A stretch of 64,000 nt of DNA from JANPPS01 sp965246835 (lineage in GTDB: Bacteria; Pseudomonadota; Alphaproteobacteria; Acetobacterales; Acetobacteraceae). Numbering within the stretch: position 1 is the stretch's first letter; every line of letters begins with the position of its first letter. This document shows, in pieces, positions 8,434 to 17,458 of the stretch. The notes under the pieces were generated by a model. That model was given only the letters and a program-made list of their open reading frames with translations, had not been told where the DNA came from and ran no database searches. A program made the position numbers and the translations under genes. Where the stretch lies: contig CBDFFQ010000001.1 of the NCBI GenBank assembly GCA_965246835.1, forward strand, positions 3,224,001 to 3,288,000, in the 5' to 3' direction.

Positions 8434-9761
8434 ACGTTTCGCTCCGCCCCGCCCAAGCGGGCCTCACCGAGGGCTACCAATCCGGCTTCGGCAACGGCTT
8501 CGAGACGGAGTCGCTGCCCGGTGCGCTCCCGATCGGCCGCAACTCGCCGCAGCGCTGCCCCTATGGCCTCTATGCCGAGCAACTGAGCGGCAGCCCGTTC
8601 ACGGCGCCCCGCACGACCAACGAACGGTCTTGGCTGTATCGCATCCGGCCGACGGTGCGGCATTGGGGCCCGCTGCGGCCGGCGGATGCCGGGCTGTGGC
8701 GGACGGCGCCGTGTGCCGAGATCGTGGTGCCGCCGGCGCCGATGCGATGGGATCCCCTGCCAATGCCAGCCGGCGCCGTGTCGTTCATCGAGGGGATGCG
8801 GACCATCACCACGGCCGGAGACGCGGCCGGGCAGGGGGGCATGGGCGCGCATGTGTATGCCGCGACGCGCTCCATGGTGGACGAGTATTTTTACAATGCC
8901 GATGGCGAGCTGCTGGTGGTGGCGCAGCAGGGGCGGGTGCGGTTCTGCACCGAGTTCGGCGTCATCACCATCGAACCCGGCGAGATCGCGATCCTGCCCC
9001 GTGGCGTGAAATTCCGGGCGGAGCTGCCGGATGGCGCGGCGCGCGGCTACGTGTGCGAGAACTATGGCGGCGCCTTCACCCTGCCGGAACGCGGCCCGAT
9101 CGGCGCCAACTGCCTGGCGAACCCCCGCGACTTCCTCACGCCCGTTGCGGCGTTTGAGGACCGGGAGGTGCCGTCCCGCCTGTTCGTGAAATGGGGCGGC
9201 GCGCTATGGGTGACCGATATCGGCCAGAGCCCGCTGGATGTGGTCGCGTGGCATGGCAATTACGCGCCCTACAAATATGATCTCAGGCGGTATTCGCCCG
9301 TGGGGCCGCTCCTGTATGACCATGCGGACCCCAGCATCTTCACGGTGTTGACCGCGCCGTCCGAGACGCCCGGCACCGCCAATGTGGACTTCGTGTGCTT
9401 TCCCGATCGCTGGCTGGTGGCGGAGGATACGTTCCGGCCGCCCTGGTATCACATGAACGTCATGAGTGAGTTCATGGGCCTGATCTACGGCCAATACGAC
9501 GCGAAGCCGCAGGGTTTCGTGCCGGGCGGGTTCAGCCTGCACAACGCCATGCTGCCGCACGGCCCGGATGCCGAGGCCTTCACCCGTGCGAGCAGCGTGG
9601 ACCTGGCGCCGCATCGCCTCACGGGCACCATGGCCTTCATGTTCGAAAGCCGGCACATGCAGCGAGTGACCCGCTATGCCGCCGAAGCGCCGGAGATGCA
9701 GGCGGCGTATCAGGAGTGCTGGGCGTCACTGCCGAAGCTGTTCACGGGATCGCCGTCATGA
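8430..9761 (+). CDS. hmgA: Homogentisate 1,2-dioxygenase
   Basis: Opens the homogentisate ring to 4-maleylacetoacetate using Fe(II) and O2, the central step of tyrosine/phenylalanine and some phenylacetate catabolism. The 443-aa product has the family start (YQSGFGNGFETESLPGALP), full length, and the iron ligands: His341 and Glu347 in FRPPWYHMNVMSEFMG and His377 in HNAMLPHGPD. It overlaps the DUF2783 gene upstream and fahA downstream by 4 nt each, so the three are translationally coupled. No maleylacetoacetate isomerase gene is in the window, so that step must be encoded elsewhere or bypassed. Confidence 0.97.
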   Translation: MNVSLRPAQAGLTEGYQSGFGNGFETESLPGALPIGRNSPQRCPYGLYAEQLSGSPFTAPRTTNERSWLYRIRPTVRHWGPLRPADAGLWRTAPCAEIVVPPAPMRWDPLPMPAGAVSFIEGMRTITTAGDAAGQGGMGAHVYAATRSMVDEYFYNADGELLVVAQQGRVRFCTEFGVITIEPGEIAILPRGVKFRAELPDGAARGYVCENYGGAFTLPERGPIGANCLANPRDFLTPVAAFEDREVPSRLFVKWGGALWVTDIGQSPLDVVAWHGNYAPYKYDLRRYSPVGPLLYDHADPSIFTVLTAPSETPGTANVDFVCFPDRWLVAEDTFRPPWYHMNVMSEFMGLIYGQYDAKPQGFVPGGFSLHNAMLPHGPDAEAFTRASSVDLAPHRLTGTMAFMFESRHMQRVTRYAAEAPEMQAAYQECWASLPKLFTGSPS

Positions 9762-11053
9762 GCGTCGACCACACGCATGACCCCGGCCTGCTGAGCTGGG
9801 TTCTCACCGCCAACGGCCACGGCGATTTCCCGATCCAGAACCTGCCGTTCGGCGTGTTCAGCCCTTTGGCCGGGGCGCCGCGGGGCGGGGTGGCGATCGG
9901 GGACATGATCCTGGACCTGCGTGCCGTGCACGAGGCCGGGCTGCTGGACGAGGAGGCCGCCGCGGCCGCGCAGGCCTGCGCCGGGCCCACGCTCAATGCG
10001 TTCCTGGCGATGGGCGCCGGGCCGCGGCGCGCGTTACGGGATGCGCTGAGCGCCTTGTTGCAGGAGGGCTCGGACGAACGCCCGCACCTGCTGCACCGCG
10101 TCGCGGATTGCCTGATGTATATGCCGGCGCACATCGGCGACTACACGGATTTCTACGCCGGCATCCACCATGCCGAGGCCGTGGGCCGGCAGTTCCGGCC
10201 GGAGCAGCCGTTGATGCCGAACTACAAATGGGTGCCGATCGGCTATCACGGCCGGGCCAGCAGCGTGCGGCCGAGCCCTTGCGAAATCAGGCGCCCGAGC
10301 GGCCAGCGCAAGCCGGCGCGGGACGATTCCCCGAGCTTCGGACCCAGCCGCAATCTGGATTACGAGCTGGAACTCGGCATCTGGATCGGCCCCGGCAACG
10401 CGCTCGGCACGCCCATCCCGATCGGGGACGCCCGGCAGCACATCGCCGGGTATTGCCTGCTGAACGACTGGTCGGCGCGGGATATCCAGGGCTGGGAGTA
10501 TCAGCCGCTCGGCCCCTTCCTGGGCAAGAGCTTCTGCACGTCGATCAGCCCCTGGATCGTGACGCCGGAAGCGCTGTCGCCGTTCCAGGCCCCGCAACCG
10601 CGCCGTGCCGCGAGCGATCCCACGCCACTGCCCTATCTGATGGATGCCGCGGACCAGGCGGTGGGGGCGCTGCACGTGCGGCTCGAAGTGCTGATCCGCA
10701 CGCCGTCCATGGCTGCACAGGGACTGCCGCCGCATCGCCTCTCCCACAGCGCGGCGACCGATCTGTATTGGACCCCGGCGCAACTGCTCGCCCATCAGAC
10801 CAGCAATGGCTGCAACCTCATGCCCGGCGATCTGCTGGGCACCGGCACCATCTCCGGACCCGGCGCCGACGGCAGCGGCAGCCTGCTGGAATTGTCGCAG
10901 GGTGGGCGCCAGCCTGTCAGCTTGCCGGGTGGCGAGACCCGGCGCTTTCTGGAAGACGGCGACCAGATCATCCTGCGCGCCCGGGCCGAGGCGCCGGGTG
11001 CCGTCACGATCGGCTTCGGCGACTGCAGCGGGACCGTGATGCCGGCGCTGTAG
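9758..11053 (+). CDS. fahA: Fumarylacetoacetase
   Basis: Hydrolyses fumarylacetoacetate to fumarate and acetoacetate, the last step of the homogentisate pathway. The 431-aa protein has the two-domain FAH layout: an N-terminal SH3-like part (FPIQNLPFGVF), then the catalytic domain with DFYAGIHHAEAVGRQFRP, YHGRASS, the metal-binding DYELELG and LLNDWSARDIQGWEY. The start is ATG 9758, overlapping the hmgA stop as ATGA. An earlier in-frame codon at 9716 lies inside hmgA and is unnecessary. One base separates its stop from the following antiporter gene, suggesting one transcript. Confidence 0.96.
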   Translation: MSVDHTHDPGLLSWVLTANGHGDFPIQNLPFGVFSPLAGAPRGGVAIGDMILDLRAVHEAGLLDEEAAAAAQACAGPTLNAFLAMGAGPRRALRDALSALLQEGSDERPHLLHRVADCLMYMPAHIGDYTDFYAGIHHAEAVGRQFRPEQPLMPNYKWVPIGYHGRASSVRPSPCEIRRPSGQRKPARDDSPSFGPSRNLDYELELGIWIGPGNALGTPIPIGDARQHIAGYCLLNDWSARDIQGWEYQPLGPFLGKSFCTSISPWIVTPEALSPFQAPQPRRAASDPTPLPYLMDAADQAVGALHVRLEVLIRTPSMAAQGLPPHRLSHSAATDLYWTPAQLLAHQTSNGCNLMPGDLLGTGTISGPGADGSGSLLELSQGGRQPVSLPGGETRRFLEDGDQIILRARAEAPGAVTIGFGDCSGTVMPAL

Positions 11054-11054
11054 C

Positions 11055-12641
11055 ATGGCCCCCGCCGCCTCGTTCGAACTCGTGCTGGTATTGTTGGCCT
11101 GCGTGATCCCGCTCGAGCTGCTGGCCCGGCGCCTCCATCTGCCGCCGGCCGCGGCGTTGATCCTGGGCGGCATCGGGCTGGCGCTGGTGCCGGGCATGCC
11201 GGAGGTGCGGCTCGATCCGGATCTTGCCATGGTGCTGTTCCTGCCACCCTTGCTGCTGGGCAGCGCCTACTTCACGGTATGGCGGGATTTCCGCGCCAAT
11301 CTGCGCATCATCCTGCAGCTCGCAGTGGGCGCCGTCGCGTTCACCACGGCGATCGTGGGCGTGGTGGCGCATTGGCTGGAGCCCGGGCTGCCCTGGGCGG
11401 CCTGCTTTGCGCTGGGTGCCATCGTCTCCCCGCCAGACGCGGTCTCGGCCAAGGCGGTGCTGGCGCGGGTCAAGCTGCCGCCGCGTATGATGGTGCTGCT
11501 GGAGGGCGAGAGCCTGGTCAACGACGCGACCGGGATCGTGCTGTTCCGGTTCGCGGTGGCGGCCGGGCTGACGGGCACGTTCCATGCCGGGGAGGCGCTG
11601 TTGAGCTTCGGTGTGCTGTCCGTGGGCGGGGTGGGTCTGGGCTGGATGTTCGGCTTGGGCGTGATGATGGTGCTGCCGCGGCTGCGCGAGCCCACGCTGA
11701 TGACGCTCGCCAGCCTGCTGGCGGCATGGGCGTCCTATATCGTGGGGGAGCGGCTGCACGTTTCGGGCGTGCTGTGCACCGTGACGTGCGGCCTCGTGAT
11801 GGGCATCCGGCAGCATGGCACGCTGAAGGCCGCGACACGGACGGAGGCGCGGGCGGTCTGGCGGCTGGTGGAGTTCGTGCTGGAAAGCCTGGTGTTCATC
11901 CTGATCGGGCTCAGCCTGCGTGGCGTGCTGGACCGGTTGGGCGGCGGCGGCATCTCGGTCAGCGCACAGCTGCCGGCGGCGGCGGGCGTGGTCGGTGCCG
12001 TGATCCTGTCCCGCGTGCTGTGGATCTTCCCGGCCGTGTACCTGCCGCGCTGGCTCATCCCGGCCCTGCGCCGGCGGGACCCGGTGCCGCCCGTCGCCGT
12101 CCCGGTCATCATGAGCTGGGCCGGCATGCGCGGCGTGGTGAGCCTGGCGGCCGCATTGTCGTTGCCTGGCGAGTTCGCGGGCCGTGACTTCATCGTGGCG
12201 ACCACGTTCCTGGTGATCCTGGTCACGGTGTTATTGCAAGGCGTAACCCTTGCGCCGCTGATCCGTTTGTTCCGGCTCGAGCATTTTACCCTGGCGGAGC
12301 CGAAATCACTCAACACGGACCAGGCGAGGGCGCGGATGGCGGCCGTGCAAAAACAGGCGGTGGAACGGGAGTCGCTGAATGACGGCGCGCACCGGCATCC
12401 CCGGTTGCTGGAACAATACACCTACCGCGCCCGCGCCTCCGAACGGTTCGTGTCCGAAGGTGGGCATGAGGAGGACCGGGCGGAGCATTTCCGCGTCGTG
12501 CTGGCCGCGGTGGCAGCGGGGCGGCAAGAGGTGCTGCGGCTGCATCGCGAGGGCGAGATCCATGACCGCGTGCTGCATGAGCTGGAGAACGAGCTGGACC
12601 TTGAGGAGATCAGCGCCAACCGCTTCCGGGAAGACGATTGA
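11055..12641 (+). CDS. CPA1-family Na+/H+ antiporter
   Basis: A 528-aa inner-membrane cation/proton exchanger of the NhaP/NHE type. The first 410 residues are about 12 hydrophobic segments. The family ion-binding motifs are GAIVSPPDAVS (about 121-131) and EGESLVNDATG (about 151-161). The C-terminal ~110 residues are hydrophilic and charged, as in YjcE-like members, and probably regulate activity in the cytoplasm. It starts 1 nt after fahA, so it is co-transcribed with the aromatic genes; coupling to export of acids made by catabolism is only speculation. Whether it carries Na+, K+ or both is not visible. Confidence 0.9.
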   Translation: MAPAASFELVLVLLACVIPLELLARRLHLPPAAALILGGIGLALVPGMPEVRLDPDLAMVLFLPPLLLGSAYFTVWRDFRANLRIILQLAVGAVAFTTAIVGVVAHWLEPGLPWAACFALGAIVSPPDAVSAKAVLARVKLPPRMMVLLEGESLVNDATGIVLFRFAVAAGLTGTFHAGEALLSFGVLSVGGVGLGWMFGLGVMMVLPRLREPTLMTLASLLAAWASYIVGERLHVSGVLCTVTCGLVMGIRQHGTLKAATRTEARAVWRLVEFVLESLVFILIGLSLRGVLDRLGGGGISVSAQLPAAAGVVGAVILSRVLWIFPAVYLPRWLIPALRRRDPVPPVAVPVIMSWAGMRGVVSLAAALSLPGEFAGRDFIVATTFLVILVTVLLQGVTLAPLIRLFRLEHFTLAEPKSLNTDQARARMAAVQKQAVERESLNDGAHRHPRLLEQYTYRARASERFVSEGGHEEDRAEHFRVVLAAVAAGRQEVLRLHREGEIHDRVLHELENELDLEEISANRFREDD

Positions 12642-12707
12642 TGACACCGGGGTTTCAGGGTAGCGCTCCCACGGGGGCCGAAGCGAACCGGGGCCAAAGG
12701 GGATTTG

Positions 12708-13937
12708 ATGCAGGTCAAGGATGTGAAGAAGATCGTGCTGGCCTATTCGGGCGGGCTCGATACCAGTGTGATCCTGCGCTGGCTTCAAACAACGTATAAA
12801 TGCGAGGTCGTGACCTTCACCGCCGACCTCGGCCAGGGCGAGGAGCTGGAGCCCGCGCGCCGCAAGGCCGAGATGTTCGGGGTGAAGGAGATCTTCGTCG
12901 ACGATCTGCGCGAAACCTTCGTGCGGGATTTCGTGTTCCCGATGTTCCGCGCCAACACGGTGTATGAGGGGCAATACCTGCTGGGCACAAGCATCGCCCG
13001 GCCCTTGATCGCGCAGCGCCAGATCGAGATCGCTGAGCTGGTCGGCGCCGACGCCGTGGCCCATGGCGCCACCGGCAAGGGCAACGACCAGGTCCGGTTC
13101 GAGATCGCGTATTATGCGCTGAAGCCCGACATCAAGGTGATCGCCCCCTGGCGCGAATGGAACCTCACGAGCCGCACCCGCCTGCTGGAATTCGCGGAGG
13201 CCAACCAGATCCCGGTCAGCAAGGACAAGCTGGGGGAGGCACCGTTCAGCGTCGACGCGAACCTGTTGCACAGCAGCAGCGAGGGCAAGGTCCTCGAGGA
13301 ACCCGGCGATGAAGCGCCCGAGTTCGTCTATCAGCGCACCATCCGCCCGGAGGACGCACCGGACCGGGCCACGGTGATCACGATCGACTTCGAGCGCGGG
13401 GACCCCACCGCGATCGACGGCGTCGCGATGTCGCCCGCCACTTTGCTGGCCCGGCTCAACCAGCTTGGCCACGATAACGGCATCGGGCGGCTGGACCTGG
13501 TGGAGAACCGCTTCGTCGGCATGAAGTCCCGCGGCGTGTATGAGACGCCCGGCGGCTCGATCCTGCTGCCGGCGCACCGGGCGATCGAGAGCATCACGCT
13601 CGATCGCGAGGCCGCGCACCTCAAGGACGAGCTGATGCCGCGCTACGCCAGCCTGATCTATAACGGCTTCTGGTTCAGTCCGGAGCGCCGGATGCTGCAG
13701 GCCGCGATCGACGAGAGCCAGCGGAGCGTCACGGGCCGGGTGCGGATGAAGCTGTATAAGGGCACGGTCGCCTGCATCGGCCGCGAAAGCCCGCATAGCC
13801 TGTATTCGATGAAGACCGTGACGTTCGAGGATGACCAGGGCGCCTATGACCAGTTCGACGCCCAGGGCTTCATCAAGTTGAACGCCTTGCGATTGCGCCT
13901 GGGCGCCATGGCCGGGCGCAAAGGGGGTTCGCTATGA
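12708..13937 (+). CDS. argG: Argininosuccinate synthase
   Basis: Joins citrulline and aspartate with ATP in arginine biosynthesis. The 409-aa product begins MQVKDVKKIVLAYSGGLDTS with the PP-motif (AYSGGLDTSV) of the ATP-pyrophosphatase fold. It keeps the GATGKGNDQVRFE and YETPGGSILLPAHRA blocks expected of ArgG, and the length is normal. ATG 12708 is preferred over TTG 12705 because AAAGGGGA lies at the right distance. A 66-nt gap separates it from the antiporter gene, so it may have its own promoter. Its stop overlaps the next start (ATGA). Confidence 0.98.
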   Translation: MQVKDVKKIVLAYSGGLDTSVILRWLQTTYKCEVVTFTADLGQGEELEPARRKAEMFGVKEIFVDDLRETFVRDFVFPMFRANTVYEGQYLLGTSIARPLIAQRQIEIAELVGADAVAHGATGKGNDQVRFEIAYYALKPDIKVIAPWREWNLTSRTRLLEFAEANQIPVSKDKLGEAPFSVDANLLHSSSEGKVLEEPGDEAPEFVYQRTIRPEDAPDRATVITIDFERGDPTAIDGVAMSPATLLARLNQLGHDNGIGRLDLVENRFVGMKSRGVYETPGGSILLPAHRAIESITLDREAAHLKDELMPRYASLIYNGFWFSPERRMLQAAIDESQRSVTGRVRMKLYKGTVACIGRESPHSLYSMKTVTFEDDQGAYDQFDAQGFIKLNALRLRLGAMAGRKGGSL

Positions 13938-14446
13938 CCATGTCCATGTTCCAGGCCTGCGTGCCGGCCTGCCTGCAGATGCTTGGCGCCATGGACGGCG
14001 TGCTGGGCAAGGCGGCGGCGCATGCGGAGGCGCACAAGTTCGACCCGGCCATCCTGCTGACCGCCCGGCTGTTCCCGACGCAATTCGCCTGCGCCCGCCA
14101 GGTCCAGGTGATGGCCGATTTCGCCAAGGGCGGCTGCGCGCGGCTATCGGGCGTGGAGGCGCCGAAGATGGCCGATACCGAGACGACGATCCCGGAGCTG
14201 CAGGACCGGCTGGCGCGCACGGCGGCGTTCATCCGCACGATCATGCCCGATCAGATCGACGGGACCGAGGACAAGGACATCACGCTCAAGATCGGCGGCA
14301 ACGAGATGCGGTTCAAAGGGCAGGCTTATCTGGTGCATTTCGTGTTGCCGAATTTGTATTTCCACGCGACGACCGCTTACGCGATCCTGCGGCATAATGG
14401 TGTCGAGATCGGCAAGCGGGACTATGTAGGGGCGATGCCGGGGTAA
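13934..14446 (+). CDS. DUF1993 family protein
   Basis: A 170-aa protein overlapping argG by 4 nt. It matches the DUF1993 pattern: an N-terminal helix (FQACVPACLQMLGAMDGVLGKAAAHAE), the ARLFPTQFACARQVQVMADFAKG segment, then LPNLYFHATTAYAILRHNGV near the end. The all-helical fold recalls DinB-like four-helix bundles, with histidines (HF, FHATTAYAILRH) that could bind metal; this is inference. Its function is unknown. Coupling with argG may only reflect genome compaction, since DUF1993 genes have varied neighbours. Confidence 0.85.
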   Translation: MTMSMFQACVPACLQMLGAMDGVLGKAAAHAEAHKFDPAILLTARLFPTQFACARQVQVMADFAKGGCARLSGVEAPKMADTETTIPELQDRLARTAAFIRTIMPDQIDGTEDKDITLKIGGNEMRFKGQAYLVHFVLPNLYFHATTAYAILRHNGVEIGKRDYVGAMPG

Positions 14447-14453
14447 CTCGCTT

Positions 14454-14568
14454 CCCCCTCTCCCGCTGGCGGGAGAGGGTCGGGGTGAGGGTGGAAACAT
14501 CACTCACCGACCGTCGCCTATGTCGCCCCACCCTCACCCCAGCCCTCTCCCGCCAGCGGGAGAGGGGG
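14454..14568. repeat. Inverted pair of 41-bp hairpin repeats between convergent genes
   Basis: Copy A (14454-14494) and copy B (14528-14568) are reverse complements with only two visible differences, separated by 33 nt. Each copy carries its own perfect hairpin (CCCTCTCCCGC / GCGGGAGAGGG) beside a CCCTCACCCC tract. This is the CCCTCACCCC-type dispersed repeat common in alphaproteobacteria. It fills the gap between the convergent DUF1993 and FAH-family genes and probably acts as a two-way transcription terminator. Confidence 0.9.
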
Positions 14569-14572
14569 CGCG

Positions 14573-15565
14573 TTACACCAAATCGAACCGAAGCTCACCC
14601 AGCTTCTCGACACTGCACGCGATCTTGTCCCCCGCCTTCAGCCACACCCGCTGCTCCTTCGGCTTACCCAGGATCACTCCCTGCGGCGTCCCGGTGAAGA
14701 AGATGTCGCCGGGCTTGATGGTCATCATCTTGGAGGCGAAGCTGATCAGCTGGCGGCAGTTGAAGATCATGTCGTTGGTGTTCCAGTCCTGCCGCTGCTC
14801 CCCGTTCACCCGCGTCTCGATCCGCAGATTGTTGGGATCGCCCACCAGGTCGCTCGTGACCAGATAGGGCCCGATCGGCGCGAAGCCGTCCCCGGTCTTG
14901 CCGATCATGAATTGCGATGTGAGGCGCTGCAGGTCACGCGCGCTGAAATCGTTACCGGTGCAATACCCGGCGACGTAATTCAGCGCATCCGCCTCCGATA
15001 CGTCCCGGCATTCGCGGCCGAACACGATCACCAGCTCGATCTCGTAGTCGAACTCCTTCGCCGCCTTGGTCGGCAGCTTGATGGTGCCGCCGTGGTGGTT
15101 GAGCGAGTTGTTGAACTTGTTGAACAGCGGCGGGTCCGCGGGGATCGGGGTGCCGGTCTCGGCGGCGTGGGTGCGATAGTTGAAGCCCATCATGATGATC
15201 TTCTCGGGCCGGGTCACGACGGGGCCGTAGGTGAGGCTGGCTTCCGTGAGGTAGGTAGCGCCCGGCGCCTTGTCGGCCGCATCCACCAGCGCCCGCAGCA
15301 CGCCGCCGCGGCCGTTCTGCAGCAGATCGTCCATGTCGGCCGGCGCGGGCATGTTCAGGGCCGTGGCGGCCGCCGTCACGTCCAGCACGCCCTTGGCCGT
15401 CTTCACGCCCAGCAGGTGCTTGCCGCCGCGCTGGAACGTCAGCAGCGTCATGTTCGTGGGCATCGTGAAAGCTTGTGGCGCCGCGGTTTGCGCCTTCGCC
15501 GGTGTGGCGGCCAGCGCGGCGAGCCCGGCGCTGCCGGTCAGGAAGCTGCGGCGATTCGGTGTCAT
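14573..15565 (-). CDS. Tat-exported fumarylacetoacetate hydrolase-family protein
   Basis: A 330-aa FAH-superfamily protein (2-keto-4-pentenoate hydratase / oxohepta-ene-dioate isomerase type). It has an N-terminal twin-arginine-like signal (PNRRSFLTGSAGLAALAATPAKA), which is unusual for this mainly cytoplasmic family. Family blocks are visible: GFNYRTHAAETG, the metal ligands EFDYEIELVIVFG, YVAGYCTGNDFSARDLQ, and the C-terminal KPGDIFFTGTPQGVILG. It therefore probably acts on a beta-diketone or oxo-acid in the periplasm. It stands alone between the hairpin repeat and a DUF1275 gene. The substrate is unknown. Confidence 0.88.
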   Translation of the reverse strand: MTPNRRSFLTGSAGLAALAATPAKAQTAAPQAFTMPTNMTLLTFQRGGKHLLGVKTAKGVLDVTAAATALNMPAPADMDDLLQNGRGGVLRALVDAADKAPGATYLTEASLTYGPVVTRPEKIIMMGFNYRTHAAETGTPIPADPPLFNKFNNSLNHHGGTIKLPTKAAKEFDYEIELVIVFGRECRDVSEADALNYVAGYCTGNDFSARDLQRLTSQFMIGKTGDGFAPIGPYLVTSDLVGDPNNLRIETRVNGEQRQDWNTNDMIFNCRQLISFASKMMTIKPGDIFFTGTPQGVILGKPKEQRVWLKAGDKIACSVEKLGELRFDLV

Positions 15566-15605
15566 GGATGTCCTCCCTCTGCGCTGTATCGCGCTTGGGA
15601 CAAGG

Positions 15606-16226
15606 TTAGGCGGGAACCCGGCGGCGCAGCAATGCCAGCAGCCCAGCCATCGCCAGCATGGCTGCAGGGATGGCGAGCGGCGCGCCGAGATGCCGGGCGC
15701 CCAGCACGCCCGCCGTGGCGCCCACGGCGTAGCCCGACAGGATGCCCGCGATGAGCCCGAGCTGCGCGCGCCGGTTCGGAAAGCTTGGGTCCGCGAACGC
15801 CTCGCCCAACCGCTCGAGGTTGCCGGTGATGAACGTCGTGTTGAGGGTGGCCGGCCCGAACCGCGTCTCCGAGCCGTTGAGGCAGCCCAGCGCCACCGCG
15901 ATCGGCACCAGCGACAGCAAACCCTCGAGCGGCCGGAAGGCGGAGCTGGCGAGCAGGGCGGCGGAGATCAACCAGCCGGGCGCCGGGCCACGATCGAGCC
16001 GCCGCAGCAGACGTGCCGCCGTCACCCCGCCCACGAAGCCGCAGATCACCAGCGCGTTCCGCCCGGCATCGAGCCAATGCAGGTCCGCCAGGGCAAACCC
16101 CACCAGGATCACCGTCCCGGTCATGGGCGCCACGAACGCATGCAGCCCAAGGTAGGCGACGGCGTTCACATATCCGGCAATCGCCGCCATGAAGGCGGCT
16201 GTTGTGATGCCGTGGGGCACACTCAT
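15606..16226 (-). CDS. DUF1275 (YoaK) family membrane protein
   Basis: A 206-aa inner-membrane protein with about six hydrophobic segments. Typical DUF1275 blocks are seen: AAIAGYVNAVAYLGLHAFVAPMTGT near the start, LGCLNGSETRFGPATLNTTFITGNL in the middle, and a closing pair of helices. The family resembles secondary transporters but has no established substrate. The 40-nt gap to the downstream FAH-family gene on the same strand makes co-transcription possible. It is divergent from the M20 amidohydrolase gene. Confidence 0.85.
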   Translation of the reverse strand: MSVPHGITTAAFMAAIAGYVNAVAYLGLHAFVAPMTGTVILVGFALADLHWLDAGRNALVICGFVGGVTAARLLRRLDRGPAPGWLISAALLASSAFRPLEGLLSLVPIAVALGCLNGSETRFGPATLNTTFITGNLERLGEAFADPSFPNRRAQLGLIAGILSGYAVGATAGVLGARHLGAPLAIPAAMLAMAGLLALLRRRVPA

Positions 16227-16285
16227 GTCTGGTCAGCATCCCCGTGCTTGGAGTACGATTTAACGCCGCCGTAACAGGAGCCCGC

Positions 16286-17458
16286 ATGCCCGTCCATAAC
16301 CGGATCGCCGATCTTACCCCTGATATGACGGAGTGGCGGCAAGACCTGCATGCCCATCCGGAGCTGGGGTTCGAGGAGCATCGCACCAGCGGCATCGTGG
16401 CGCAGAAGCTGGCGGAATGGGGGATCGAGGTCACGCGCGGCATCGCCGGCACCGGTCTGGTCGGCACGCTGCGGAACGGCAGCTCCGGCCGGGCGATCGG
16501 GCTGCGCGCGGACATGGACTGCCTGGAGATGACGGAGGACAACGCCTTCGCCCACCGCTCCACGGTGCCGAACCGCATGCATGCCTGCGGCCATGACGGG
16601 CACACCACCATGCTGCTGGGCGCCGCGCGCTATTTGGCCGAAACCCGCAACTTCGACGGCACCGTGCATTTCATCTTCCAGCCCGCGGAGGAGGGCGGCG
16701 GCGGCGGTCGCGTCATGGTCGAAGAGGGCCTGTTCGAGCGCTTCCCGTGCGACATGGTGTTCGGCGCCCATAACGACACCACGCTGCCGATCGGCACCAT
16801 GCAGGCCGCGACCGGCCAGGTGAGTGCGGCCAGTGACCGGTTCTGGGTCCGCATCCAGGGCCGCGGCGGCCATGCGGCCCGGCCCCATCGCAGCATCGAC
16901 CCCATCGTGATCGGCGCCCATATCGTGCTGGGCCTGCAGAGCATCGTGGCCCGCAACACGGACCCACTGAAGAGCGCCGTGCTGAGCATCACCCAATTCC
17001 ATGCCGGCAGCACCGGCAATGTGATCCCGGAGGGCGCCGTGCTGAACGGCACCGTCCGTACGCTGGACGGCGCCGTGCGGGACGAGACGGAGCGGCTGAT
17101 GCGGCAAATCGTCGAGTCGACCGCCGCCGCCCATGGCGCCACCGGCGTGCTGGAGTACGATCGCGGGTATCCGAGCGTGGTGAACGCGCCGGAGCCCACG
17201 ATCCGCGCGGCCAAGGCGGCGGAGCGGCTCCTGGGTGCGGGCAAGATGGTGACCGAGGCGCCGCCCGGCATGGGGGGCGAGGATTTCTCCTACATGGCGC
17301 TGAAGGTGCCGGGCTGCTTCGTGCGCATCGGCCAGCGCGACGGCGAGCGCGGCGCCGTGCCGGTGCACAACCCGCGCTACGACTTCAACGACGATATCCT
17401 GCCGATCGGCGCAAGTTTTTGGGCGACCCTGGTGGAACAGGAGCTGCCGCGCACGTAG
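16286..17458 (+). CDS. M20-family amidohydrolase (N-acyl-amino-acid type)
   Basis: A 390-aa metallopeptidase-fold amidohydrolase of the HipO/aminoacylase group, which removes acyl groups from N-acylated amino acids. The zinc-binding and catalytic blocks are clear: GLRADMDCLEM, HACGHDGHTTMLLGAARYL, FIFQPAEEGGGGG, a dimerisation domain with GRGGHAARPH, and MGGEDFSYM near the end. ATG 16286 is chosen because CAGGAG is 5 nt upstream. The longer in-frame start at 16244 would overlap the divergent promoter region. The natural substrate is not evident. Confidence 0.92.
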   Translation: MPVHNRIADLTPDMTEWRQDLHAHPELGFEEHRTSGIVAQKLAEWGIEVTRGIAGTGLVGTLRNGSSGRAIGLRADMDCLEMTEDNAFAHRSTVPNRMHACGHDGHTTMLLGAARYLAETRNFDGTVHFIFQPAEEGGGGGRVMVEEGLFERFPCDMVFGAHNDTTLPIGTMQAATGQVSAASDRFWVRIQGRGGHAARPHRSIDPIVIGAHIVLGLQSIVARNTDPLKSAVLSITQFHAGSTGNVIPEGAVLNGTVRTLDGAVRDETERLMRQIVESTAAAHGATGVLEYDRGYPSVVNAPEPTIRAAKAAERLLGAGKMVTEAPPGMGGEDFSYMALKVPGCFVRIGQRDGERGAVPVHNPRYDFNDDILPIGASFWATLVEQELPRT

